Shown: positions 10,005 to 21,045 of the stretch, one piece after another
How the letters are laid out: the number at the start of each line of letters is the position of its first letter
Position numbering within the stretch: the stretch's first letter is position 1
Assembly: GCA_028023455.1 (NCBI GenBank)
Contig: JAQFVV010012490.1
Coordinates: 1,676,001-1,740,000 of the forward strand
Source: Epiperipatus broadwayi
Taxonomy: Eukaryota > Onychophora > Udeonychophora > Euonychophora > Peripatidae
Reading direction: 5' to 3'
DNA: 64,000 nucleotides
The notes under the pieces: generated by a model
Databases searched by the model: none
The model's input: only the letters and a program-made list of their open reading frames with translations
Told to the model about the DNA's origin: nothing
Position numbers and translations under genes: made by a program

Positions 10005-12090
10005 TGTAACGAGACAGCGTTACATCAATATTAAATCTAGGATACATCGATAAACACACACACACCAGCAAGCAACATAAAACACTCGGAACTTTATTTC
10101 GTAATTAGTAATAGTTTTCTTTCTCTCATAAATACATTTTATAAAACACATGGATAAAATGCAGACGGTAAAACGTCTAATTAAATGATTAAAGCCTTTA
10201 GATAATAAAATTAATAACAAAAAATAATATACTTTCCTAAAGAATAAAAAAATAATACGCACTCCTAAAATAATAAAAATAATTATCAATCAAAATCACC
10301 ACGGGGAATTAGAAAATGTTTATTTTAGAAATATAATTTTAGCTAGAATAAAACTTATAGAAAAGATTTGAGGAAAAGATAAATGCTCGACTTCTAAATT
10401 TAAAATAACTTGTATTGTTCTAGTAAAACACACGCACACACGCATGCCTTCGAGGTGTGAAGGAATAAGTTGGTTGAGTGAGATTGCTAAATGAGATTGT
10501 CCCAAAATAAATATTGCCGTTAGCACAAAGAGTGAGTGAGCAGGTACCTCAAACGCGGACCTGAACGACAACTCCAAGAACAGGGAACTATGGGGGTAGA
10601 TTGGATCCTAAGATATGGATCAACCCTTATAAATACTAGTCAAAACCTATTCACTATTAATTAATCAATTAATTTTGGAAAGAGTTGTTTGGATTCAGTT
10701 CGATTCGATTCATTTCGATTAATACATTTTCATTATTGTTTTTATTTTCCAATTCTCAGTACGCTGAATTACCACCTGTTCATTTATTCCGATGCGATGC
10801 TTATGCTTTATAGAATTGTTCTGAATTAGCTTGGTTATTCCTCAACTTTTAAAATGATCATCATGAAATTAATACCAAGAGCGTCGACTGTCATGAGGGG
10901 CTAAGAAACCCTTCAGTGACTGATCGGCGCTCCGCTACTGAAATATCTCCGAAGCTATGAAATTCTGATAACATCGCCATGTTAAGTGAATGCTCCTAAT
11001 AAAAGAAATGTTCCGTGAAACACCCAAACTCGTCCAGACCAATCGACCTTCGTTGCAACCCAGACAAATCCTAGGTAAATATGTTTTTTATTCTGTTCAC
11101 TCACTCAATTAATAAACTCGTAAGGCAATCTCGAAATTAACCAACATAAATTTACTCAAATAAATCTTAAGACTTTCCTCGTCATGATAGTTTATCTTTA
11201 TTACTGAACTTTGTAAACATGAACTCTGAACTTAAGTGAAGCTAAGGAAAGATTAGATATTTATCAAATAGAAAAGAACTTTCTCGTCATTCAAATTGTG
11301 TTATGAATACTTATGATTCTCTGTGGGCGTGAATGTATGTGCGCGTGTGTAATCAATCAATTAGTAATATTTTGTAATAAATAAATTAATAATGTTTCGT
11401 TTCATATTTAATAAACTTGTTCAATATCTTATCAAGTCGAGCATATCTCAAATCTTTTCACACACAATCAAAACCGTAGTTATTTATTCTTTGATAACTT
11501 ATCTTTGAAGTAGATTTAGTCAATTTTAATTTTCATTTAGTTATTTTATTAATTATGTCACCATCGTGCCGTAAGTCACGATGTTTCTTATTTCACCTTA
11601 GTTAAGATAGATTTAAGAGCGGGCGGGTCTATAATCAAAATAAACGTCAATAAATTATGTTATATACAATAAAGCGGGGGATGAACTTGTAAGCCTTGTG
11701 TTGGGCGTAACAACAACCTCATAGGTCAGTGATAACCAATAAACGATCCTTATGCGTGATGACTTAGTAGAAACTTTGCTGATTTTAATTAGCGGACAAT
11801 GCGTCTTCTCCGGGAGGAGTCACTTTAGAAATAAACATGTAACGACCTTGAGACACCTTATTGGTCCATGCTGGGAGTTTTGAGCTAGTGGGTGGGATTA
11901 GACTTTGAAATCGTTTTGACATGATGTAAGGTGATGCGAGTAGTTAAAATCAACTTAAATAATCGTATCTGGCGCCCCCTTATGTGGATCGTGAATAACT
12001 GTCGATGTAAGAAAAAAAAATAAAGCCTTACGCTATGTCATGTTTGTTTCGAAGCCGTAATTTCGGGTTAGAGTGGGGGGTAACGTAACA
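10005..12090 (+). repeat. 5' LTR of the gag-only element
   Basis: Starts with TGTAACG and has an internal inverted partner CGTTACA at 10018-10024. It ends GGTAACGTAACA at 12090. Compared with the 3' LTR it has an extra GATGC near 10795 and several 1-3-bp differences near 11700-11760. Open frames inside it on the minus strand (10020-10289 and 10320-10577) recur in the other LTR and show no protein-like features. Confidence 0.85.
10628..10635 (+). promoter_or_regulatory. Candidate TATA box of the LTR promoter
   Basis: TATAAATA, about 620 bp into the LTR, is followed by the CTAGTC context seen again in the 3' LTR at 14980-14987. In a 2.1-kb LTR this position would give a long R-U5. This is a sequence match only. 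Confidence 0.3.
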
Positions 12091-12091
12091 T

Positions 12092-12111
12092 TGGCGCTTC
12101 CAACGTGAGGC
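12092..12111 (+). promoter_or_regulatory. Primer-binding site, lysine-tRNA-like
   Basis: TGGCGCTTCCAACGTGAGGC lies one base after the LTR end. It resembles TGGCGCCCAACGTGGGGC, the complement of the 3' end of tRNA-Lys(CUU), differing mainly by two extra bases and one substitution. Its position just after the LTR is what a minus-strand primer site requires. Confidence 0.6.
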
Positions 12112-12425
12112 TAGTATAAATGAAGCTTCTAAACATAAAGAAAAAGCAAATCTAGATACTAGCAAAAGCGGCCGAACTGGGAGAAGACGCGGAAATATTT
12201 ATGTAAAAAAAAAAAAAAAGCTTAAAAAAAAAAAATATATATAATAAACAAACGGAACAAAATCGCGGCGATGCTTAACATCGCAAATGGGTAAACAAAA
12301 CATCGGAACCGGAGCAAAATAAACAAAACAAATAAAGCATAGCAGGAGATAAGGGAGCGGACGCCGATCGGTCGCTGTCACCATAAAACAAATAAAATCA
12401 AAATAAAAGAAGAACTTATCACCAA
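12112..12425 (+). other. Leader of the gag-only element
   Basis: Untranslated leader of about 315 nt between the primer site and the gag start, with two poly(A) runs (12204-12218, 12225-12234). No ORF was recognised. A packaging signal would be expected here in an element that still moves, but I see no structure that proves one. Confidence 0.5.
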
Positions 12426-13532
12426 ATGGATAACAATATGGAAATCACGTGGGAGGAGACAGGGGAAAGCCCCATAACATTTAAGAAGGCCGAAGTGAAA
12501 GAGGAGGCCGAATCGGACATGAAAACCTTAATAAGAATGATGGGCCAGATGATGAAAGAGATGAGGGAGGGTAGAGAGGAACTCATTAGGGAGATCCGAA
12601 AGATAGCGAGGAGAAAGACCGAAGAGCCAGAGGAGGAGCAGGACAGAGAGGAAATAAAAATCACCGAGGTAGAAAATGAAATCACCTCGATGAAAATAGA
12701 AATCGACACGGCCAAGGCCGAAATAGAAGAGGTGAAAATGGAGGCAATAACAGCGAAGGCAGGGCTAGAAGACATCGCACAAAAGGTGGACGCGATGGAC
12801 AAAAGAATGGAGGAAATCGAACCACAACGGAACGGACCGGAAAAAATCATGACCGAACGACTAGAGAAGTTGGAAAAGAGGGTCGAAAGGGAAATAAATA
12901 AACGGGAGCCAAGCCAGTCGTGGGCCGAAAGGCAAGTTAAAATCGAAACCTTCAGAGCAGGCGAGAACGAGAGCCCCATCGACCACATAGAAAGCGTACG
13001 GAACCTATTTTCGGAACCCTCGAAACCAGAACGGGACAAAATTGGTATTGCCAGCACGTACTTACAAGGACCGGCTCGGGATTGGTGGAGGACCATCGAA
13101 TTCAAACCCAGATCGTTCATGGAGTACCGTGAGGAGATACTACGGAGTTTCTGGAACACCACCAGGCAAGAAGGAATCTACTTCCACATTACGAACGAGA
13201 AGTACGGCTCCAAATTGGGCGAGACTATCACCCAATTTTACTACAGGCAGGTGGCCGGTCTCCAACAGCTGCCAGCATACCATATGACAGAAGAACAGAT
13301 CGTCTCGATCGTAAGACATAATATGCCAACGGACATCAGGCGTGATGTTGAGCCGGGACGACAAGGGCATCCACGAGATGGGAAACGCCATCGCAAGATT
13401 CGGCGAGCGGAAGGAAGGGAGGCAGATAGAGAGGCCCAGACCAGAGCTAGAAAGGAGGAAACTACCACCAGACCGATACTAAAAAAAGGAAAAAAAAAAA
13501 AGAGAAGAACGCTGCCGGACCCGGACTCGTAA
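12426..13532 (+). CDS. Gag-like polyprotein (368 aa) of the gag-only element
   Basis: The start is the ATG at 12426 (MDNNMEITWEETGES). Residues about 15-165 are a highly charged region of Glu, Lys, Met and Ile with heptad-like spacing, a likely coiled coil for particle assembly. Residues about 178-305 match the retrotransposon gag (capsid) domain: ESPIDHIESVRNLF, YLQGPARDWWRT with the tryptophan pair at about residues 220-221, FMEYREEILRSFW, and EQIVSIVRHNMPTDI. After about residue 305 the protein turns basic and low-complexity and ends KKGKKKKRRTLPDPDS. No CCHC zinc knuckle is visible; the basic tail may bind RNA instead. Near 13336-13345 the +1 frame becomes more protein-like, so the C-terminus shown may follow a frameshift. 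Base composition is clearly less AT-rich than the host DNA. Confidence 0.8.
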   Translation: MDNNMEITWEETGESPITFKKAEVKEEAESDMKTLIRMMGQMMKEMREGREELIREIRKIARRKTEEPEEEQDREEIKITEVENEITSMKIEIDTAKAEIEEVKMEAITAKAGLEDIAQKVDAMDKRMEEIEPQRNGPEKIMTERLEKLEKRVEREINKREPSQSWAERQVKIETFRAGENESPIDHIESVRNLFSEPSKPERDKIGIASTYLQGPARDWWRTIEFKPRSFMEYREEILRSFWNTTRQEGIYFHITNEKYGSKLGETITQFYYRQVAGLQQLPAYHMTEEQIVSIVRHNMPTDIRRDVEPGRQGHPRDGKRHRKIRRAEGREADREAQTRARKEETTTRPILKKGKKKKRRTLPDPDS

Positions 13533-14357
13533 CAGGAGCATGATTACTGGAGTACCATTAAGAAACCAACTAGTACTGTAGGAGAACGACCTCGGACCGG
13601 AAGAAACAAAAAATGTCGCATCGAACCACACACAAACAAGGGGGGAAGGGGGGTCAATAAACCATCGTTTCATTTAAACCAATAACTAACGCAAGAAAAC
13701 TATTCACGTTAAATAAGTCAGTATTTCGAAACCATCTTCCCGAAAGCCATTTAGATCAAGGAACATCGCCCGCCGTCAACTAAAATGTAGTAATCCAAGA
13801 AAAAAAAAAAAAAAAAAAAACACGAAGACTAACTAGAGGAAAAGAGAGCCGGATCACGAAAAGTACACGATCACTGTTCCTTCCCTCACCATTTTCCATT
13901 GTGCTAGGAGGTACAGAGCTCGGATATTTCGTATATTTATGTTCTAGATTGTTCGCTACCTCTTACTTGTCGTTTTTCTGCAGAGGGGCGTGGAAGGTCC
14001 ATCCCCTGCCTCCCATTAGATAGGCCGTAAGGAAAGGCCATGTAGAATCGTAACCTTGCATCGCGGGACCTCGGAATGTCCATCCCATGCCGCCCTTCCG
14101 CCCGGTGCCTGTACCAGTTGGGTAAGATATACCAATTATGGCACGCCGAGCTGAGTTCGTAGAGATCGAATCCGAGCCTGACCACATAACCTGCCAATGT
14201 GTTTTCTTTACGGGAGGGAAAGTCGAACCACAGGAAGTGGCCCGGAGTAAACGAGGGGAAAGTCGTGAAGTACGGTGTAAGAAAAAAAAAAAAAAAAAAA
14301 AAAATTAAAAGTGCGAAACCTCGCATTTTGATTTTTTTTAGACGGAGCGCGGGGATA
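13533..14357 (+). other. 3' internal region of the gag-only element
   Basis: About 825 bp between gag and the 3' LTR, GC-richer than the host and containing two long A runs (13799-13820, 14281-14304). No pol motif can be read in any frame. The 129- and 74-codon minus-strand frames (13937-14326, 13963-14187) overlap each other out of phase and look spurious. A short purine-rich stretch, GACGGAGCGCGGGGATA (14341-14357), abuts the LTR and is the candidate polypurine tract. Confidence 0.5.
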
Positions 14358-16446
14358 TGTAACGAGACAGCGTTACATCAATATTAAATCTAGGATACAT
14401 CGATAAACACACACACACCAGCAAGCAACATAAAACACTCGGAACTTTATTTCGTAATTAGTAATAGTTTTCTTTCTCTCATAAATACATTTTATAAAAC
14501 ACATGGATAAAATGCAGACGGTAAAACGTCTAATTAAATGATTAAAGCCTTTAGATAATAAAATTAATAACAAAAAATAATATACTTTCCTAAAGAATAA
14601 AAAAATAATACGCACTCCTAAAATAATAAAAATAATTATCAATCAAAATCACCACGGGGAATTAGAAATGTTTATTTTAGAAATATAATTTTAGCTAGAA
14701 TAAAACTTATAGAAAAGATTTGAGGAAAAGATAAATGCTCGACTTCTAAATTTAAAATAACTTGTATTGTTCTAGTAAAACACACGCACACACGCATGCC
14801 TTCGAGGTGTGAAGGAATAAGTTGGTTGAGTGAGATTGCTAAATGAGATTGTCCCAAAATAAATATTGCCGTTAGCACAAAGAGTGAGTGAGCAGGTACC
14901 TCAAACGCGGACCTGAACGACAACTCCAAGAACAGGGAACTATGGGGGTAGATTGGATCCTAAGATATGGATCAACCCTTATAAATACTAGTCAAAACCT
15001 ATTCACTATTAATTAATCAATTAATTTTGGAAAGAGTTGTTTGGATTCAGTTCGATTCGATTCATTTCGATTAATACATTTTCATTATTGTTGTTATTTT
15101 CCAATTCTCAGTACGCTGAATTACCACCTGTTCATTTATTCCGATGCTTATGCTTTATAGAATTGTTCTGAATTAGCTTGGTTATTCCTCAACTTTTAAA
15201 ATGATCATCATGAAATTAATACCAAGAGCGTCGACTGTCATGAGGGGCTAAGAAACCCTTCAGTGACTGATCGGCGCTCCGCTACTGAAATATCTCCGAA
15301 GCTATGAAATTCTGACAACATCGCCATGTTAAGTGAATGCTCCTAATAAAAGAAATGTTCCGTGAAACACCCAAACTCGTCCAGACCAATCGACCTTCGT
15401 TGCAACCCAGACAAATCCTAGGTAAATATGTTTTTTTATTCTGTTCACTCACTCAATTAATAAACTCGTAAGGCAATCTCGAAATTAACCAACATAAATG
15501 TACTCAAATAAATCTTAAGACTTTCCTCGTCATGATAGTTTATCTTTATTACTGAACTTTGTAAACATGAACTCTGAACTTAAGTGAAGCTAAGGAAAGA
15601 TTAGATATTTATCAAATAGAAAAGAACTTTCTCGTCATTCAAATTGTGTTATGAATACTTATGATTCTCTGTGGGCGTGAATGTATGTGCGCGTGTGTAA
15701 TCAATCAATTAGTAATATTTTGTAATAAATAAATTAATAATGTTTCTTTTCATATTTAATAAACTTGTTCAATATCTTATCAAGTCGAGCATATCTCAAA
15801 TCTTTTCACACACAATCAAAACCGTAGTTATTTATTCTTTGATAACTTATCTTTGAAGTAGATTTAGTCAATTTTAATTTTCATTTAGTTATTTTATTAA
15901 TTATGTCACCATCGTGCCGTAAGGCACGATGTTTCTTATTTCACCTTAGTTAAGATAGATTTAAGAGCGGGCGGGTCTATAATCAAAATAAACGTCAATA
16001 AATTATGTTATATACAATAAAGCGGGGGGATGAACTTGTAAGCCTTGTGTTCGGGGCGTAAGCGAACAACCTCATAGGTCAGTGATAACCAATAAACGAT
16101 CCTTATGCCGTGATCGACTTAGTAGAAACTTTGCTGATTTTAATTAGCGGACAATGCGTCTTCTCCGGGAGGAGTCACTTTAGAAATAAACATGTAACGA
16201 CCTTGAGACACCTTATTGGTCCATGCTGGGAGTTTTGAGCTAGTGGGTGGGATTAGACTTTGAAATCATTTTGACATGATGTAAGGTGATGCGAGTAGTT
16301 AAAATCAACTTAAATAATCGTATCTGGCGCCCCCTTATGTGGATCGTGAATAACTGTCGATGTAAGAAAAAAAAATAAAGCCTTATGCTATGTCATGTTT
16401 GTTTCGAAGCCGTAATTTCGGGTTAGAGTGGGGGGTTCCAGTAACA
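14358..16446 (+). repeat. 3' LTR of the gag-only element
   Basis: Second LTR, more than 99% identical to 10005-12090 by eye. It has the same TATAAATA at 14980-14987 and the same end GTAACA. It differs just before the end (GGGGGGTTCCAGTAACA against GGGGGGTAACGTAACA). It is followed by the TTAT target duplication. Confidence 0.85.
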
Positions 16447-16450
16447 TTAT

Positions 16451-19400
16451 AAATATGTAAATAATTATGGAAAATATAAATTTTCCTTTTCAAAATATAT
16501 CATGAAGAATGAAAGATTTTGCAGACTCTTTCTGATATTGAGTTAGAAATTCCTAATCAATAATGGAAGAATAGACACTAGGATCTTTTCAAGCATCATA
16601 TAAGATGTAAGGGATGGATAGGTGACTTTTCTAACACCATATCGGGCAACAGACATTCAAATTAATCTGAAAAATACTTACTTCTTCAGCCTTTTTTTAA
16701 AAATTAAAATACTAATATAGATTTAACTCAGCTTTTATAATAAAATGAGCATAAAATAAGAAAAATAGGCCAGAATTGACAAACCAAAGTTTTCTACAGT
16801 TCAAATCTAAAAAAAAAAATCAATGAAAGGGTTTTGTTTTCTTTGAAAAGAAAAGAATACAAAAAAGAGAACAAAATTAAGAATCTCTTTTAATAAACAT
16901 TTATTATTCTGAACCTATTACTTTATTTAAATGTTGTTGTTTTTTTATTTGTTATTAAAAGAAATTAGAATGTGAGTTGTAATTGTGGGAAAATAATCTA
17001 ATATACATTTGTTTTGTGTTGTATTATTTTGTATTTGAGAAATATGCCTTGGTAAAACTATTAATAGTGAATTTTTAAATTTGATTTTGGCTAGTAATTT
17101 AATTGTGAATTAATGAACTCAGTTTATTATATAGACTAATACTTTTAGCATTTGATATTTCAGTTAATTTTATGCATTTTTAAAATCTGAACAGAGTGAT
17201 ATTTTTTTCATCCATTTAGTTAAAAACATAAAATACTATGTCTTTCTAGTCATCTGATTCTACAACTAATACATAAATATATAATAATTATTATAAATAA
17301 ATTTAAAAAAGTATAATAGAAGTAAAATTTATTATTAAATATACCAGTACATATTGCTAACTACCTCTTGGCAGTGCTGTTTAAAATGCAAACTTCATCT
17401 TTATTCACAATGTAAAGTTGTTGAAAAAAACCATAACGTTGGGGGTGGGGATAGTTTACCATTTTGTATTAAATATTAATTATATATTTTCTCAATTTTT
17501 TTTATTTATATATATAAATAACTCTAAAAGATTAAATATAGATTTTAAATTTCTATAATATAATTAGTAATGTATATATATATTTAAAGTATCAGATACT
17601 GTTCATTAATTATAATTACATGATTTCAATTATTTGTGTGCATGAATTAACTAAGCTCTAAAATAAATTACAATAAACCGAGGAAAGACAAACAAGTCAA
17701 GGAAGGAATGTGTAAAGAGAAAAGAAAATAGTTAAAGAAAAAAACTAGATACCTATTACTGAAATAATAAATGAAACTATAGGATTAAGAAAAAATGCAT
17801 TGTAGCATCAAATACTTACAGAAAGAAATATTGGAAAGCTGTTAATAATAAAAATATATTGCAATGATTGGGAGAGTTTTACGGAAAAGTATATTAAATC
17901 TCACTGGCAATTATTAAAAATGTGTGTGTTTATTATTTGGTAAAAAAAAAAAAAAAAAGGTAAGTAAAAGGGAAATTAGGATCGCTGTTTTATTTTTTTA
18001 AAAAAAGCAACTCTTCCTGTAGTGAAATTATTAAAAAGCTCAACATTTTTCATTTATTTTATTCATATCTGCAAGATATGGAAATATTATAAAAAACTCA
18101 TTATCTACTCTATTATGTCAATATATTCAATTATACTCACAATATATTTTCTAAAAAGCTTTCACATCTTGAAAAACATTTTTTGCAATTTATGTTAAAT
18201 TTTTTTTGCAAGTAGCATTATTTTATACATATATAATAATAATAGTAATGGAAAACTATTCAGGGTGGTTTAAAATCTTAATAAAAATAATATCTAAGTA
18301 TTTCTTTTAACCAGGTCGATCATAATCATAGAACTACACTAAAATATATAAATAAAAATAAATACATTAAAATTAAATGTCATTTACATGATAATGCAAT
18401 GCATGAATCGTTTTTATTTATTGTGTTGATATTATTTGCTATGAACCATGTCTCTTTATATTTTCTTTTTCAAGCATAACGTTCAGTATAAACATCAATA
18501 TTAATAGGATCAAAATTATGTCCAGATTTAATTTCATGTTCCAAAAATATACATTTAACATTAGAATCTGTTTTAGCATGTTTCTATAAATATTTATGTT
18601 GTGTTAATCTTGTAGCACAATTGGCTTGAGATTCTCCATAATAAAATGCATTGCATTTTCATTCATTACATTTAATTTTATAAATTATTTATAGAGATTG
18701 GTTTGGAAATAATTTATCTTTATAGTTTAAAATTTGATTTTAAGATTAGGTATTCTAAAACTAATATTATAATCGTGTGAATAAATTGTTTTCATCCTTT
18801 TAGATATATTAGATATATAAGGAAGGCTGATCCATGCATTATTATAAGTTTTGTTTAATAAATTATAATTATAACCTGATTTAATACATCTTTCTTAAAA
18901 ATTTCAATGTTGTTTCTTCTATCTGCTTCAAACTTACATAATTTAAAATTTCTATACAAAAAAAAAAAATCTGACTAATTTATGAGAAATTTGGGGTAAA
19001 AGAATGAAGGTCAACTACTACATAGGCTTTATAACAGCTTTATAACTAATTTGTGAGTTTGCATGTTGAATATCCATATCCAAAAACTTTATATCAACAA
19101 ATACAATTTTATACATATATATTTGTACTTATGCACATTCCATTTATCATTTATTTATGTATCCAAGCACACACACTTACAACAGAATTTTTTTTTTTTG
19201 GGGGGGGGGGGGGGTTCAAAAATCTAATTTACTTATTTTATGATGAAAAATATTTCAAATAAATTAATTTCAAAAACAAATATCTATAATTGACATTTAA
19301 AATATAACATACCAAATCATTTCTAGCTTCTTGAATCAGACATACAGAAAAACAAATATGAATATTATTTTAAAATATACATATACATATTTTCTGCTGT

Positions 19401-19554
19401 TGTAAATTTCTCTACATCATACATTACACATTTGATATTTCATAAAAAAAGATATTTATCATGATTTAACCAATGATTTACAAAATTATAAAATGATAGT
19501 CATTATATGTAAACAAATAACTTTAAAATATCTATCTTAACACTTGTTTATTTT
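16451..19554. other. AT-rich spacer with a T/G homopolymer junction
   Basis: About 3.1 kb of AT-rich DNA with no recognisable gene. The one distinct feature is a run of 12 T followed by 15 G at 19188-19214. Confidence 0.6.
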
Positions 19555-19990
19555 ATTTTTAAAAGTAAATTTATTGAATATAAATACAAAGAAAAGATAG
19601 TAAAGCAATTACAAAGGGGAAAAACAACTAAATTGTCTTGAATCATAATGAGCTTTCAGACAGTTTGAGAAATATGCACTCTTTTCAACAGTCTTGTCAT
19701 TCTTCTTAAAATTGAGAGTTCACTATCTTTATTTGATAAAACATGGGCAGGGAAACAAAACACATTCCCCAGCCTTATGACCATTATAGGAGAGCTGATC
19801 CTTTGACTCTCAATCACCCGAAATGGGCATACCTAACCATGGCTACAGCCATCCTAGTGGCTTATGTAGAGTGACTTTTGGACAAATCATTAAGGGAACC
19901 TCCCAGCACTGATGCAAAAACTATTCTGACAACACCACAAGCTTCCAGCTATCATTGTTGATTCTTTCTGGCGAAATCATATGATCTTTC
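19555..19990 (-). other. Unrecognised less AT-rich segment with minus-strand AATAAA
   Basis: The segment stands out by composition (for example CATGGCTACAGCCATCCTAG near 19838). On the minus strand it ends in a 3'UTR-like stretch with AATAAA near 19568-19573 and A-rich sequence beyond. It has no open frame of useful length. It could be a retroposed transcript end or a fragment of an unknown repeat. Confidence 0.25.
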
Positions 19991-20099
19991 TTCTGAACAC
20001 TTTTCTAACATTAAATCAACACATTTTAAAACACATGATAATATTAACATAAATACATTTGAATACTAAATACTGTTTAATGCTATTCTAGTAATAATA

Positions 20100-21037
20100 A
20101 ATAAAATAGAAAATCATATAACATTAAAATATTAACTAAAAAATAAATTTATATTAAAATTCTCTCATAATGCTAGTTTCATCTATTAACAACAGATCTT
20201 CTCAAATAAATTTCAGCTAGATACAAACCATACATACATACGACTATATATAAATATAAGAGAAAGTTTTCTCATTTCAAAAACCACCAACCTTATGTAT
20301 CAAAGAATGTTTTTACTAGATTGATGGCTTTTTGTCATTAGTTTCTTTGATGCTTCTTTTTCATAAAAGATACCCTCTGCATTGTCAATACTATTTTATA
20401 ACACATATTCAATTCATAAATATACAAAGTTGAGTTATGATATCTATTTTTAACTTTACTCTTATGAACTTTAACTCTTTTATTAAGACTTAATTTACTT
20501 TGACCTATAAAATTTTATGATAACTGCAAGAACAGTCAGTTGATGGTAAATGTATTCCTCATACAGATTTCCTTGTAGTTGCCATAAAATTTATTTAGGT
20601 CAAAATAAATTCAGTTTTAATGAAAATATTAAAATTTCATAAAAGTAGAGTTAAAAATAGATAACATAACTCAGCTTTGTATACTCATACTGAATATAAG
20701 TCATAAAATATTATTTGACAATGCAGAAGTTATTTTTTAGGGAGGAAAATGAATTAAAAAGAAGAAGAAAAAAACTCTGATGATAAATCTTGAATCTGAG
20801 GCCGTCAATCTTATGAAAACATCTTTTGATATAAAAAGTGGGTGGTTTTTGAAGTGATTTATGAAGAGGCTATTTCTGGTTTTGGATATGTGTATGTGTG
20901 TATATATATATATGGGTTGTATCTAGTTGAATTTCATATGAGATTTATTTGTTAAAACATTAACTAGAATCATGAAAGAATTTTAGTATGAATTTATTTT
21001 TTAGTTAGTATTTTAATGTTATATAATTTTCTATTTT
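20100..21037. repeat. Long imperfect inverted repeat (fold-back), arms about 0.45 kb
   Basis: The left arm, about 20100-20530, is the reverse complement of the right arm, about 20572-21037, around a 41-nt loop (20531-20571). Matching blocks include GACCTATAAAATTTTATGA against its partner near 20582-20600, TAAAAATAGATA-CATAACTCA, GACAATGCAGA, TGGTGGTTTTTGAA, GGTTGTATCTAG, and TTATTTTTTAGTTA-TATTTTAATGTTATAT at the outer end. Pairing is interrupted by many substitutions and small gaps, so the repeat is not recent. No coding capacity was seen. It may be a fold-back transposon or the source of a long hairpin RNA. Confidence 0.75.
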
Positions 21038-21045
21038 GTACATTT

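Larger units (their letters stand above)
10001..16450 (+). mobile_element. Gag-only LTR retrotransposon with 2.1-kb LTRs
   Basis: Two direct repeats, 10005-12090 (2086 bp) and 14358-16446 (2089 bp), bound an internal region of only 2267 bp. Both begin TGTAACGAGACAG and end GTAACA. The insertion is flanked by TTAT at 10001-10004 and 16447-16450; a 5-bp reading ATTAT is also possible. A lysine-tRNA-like primer site follows the left LTR at 12092. The only clear protein is a gag (12426-13532); no protease, reverse transcriptase, RNase H or integrase motif is visible in any frame. I counted about 15 differences between the LTRs, or more than 99% identity, so the insertion is recent. Structurally it resembles the non-autonomous TR-GAG class and must borrow pol from another element. 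Confidence 0.85.

Noticed and set aside
10020-10577. Two open frames of 89 and 85 codons repeated identically at 14373-14929
   Set aside because: They recur only because they lie in the two LTRs. Hydrophobic, repetitive composition and no family resemblance argue against a gene.
12419-13162. A 247-codon open frame on the minus strand
   Set aside because: It is the antisense shadow of the gag gene. It is Ser/Ile/Phe-rich with no domain, while the plus strand has a recognisable gag capsid domain.
19053-19262. A 69-codon frame with a poly-Phe/poly-Gly stretch
   Set aside because: Created by the T12/G15 homopolymers; nothing else supports coding.
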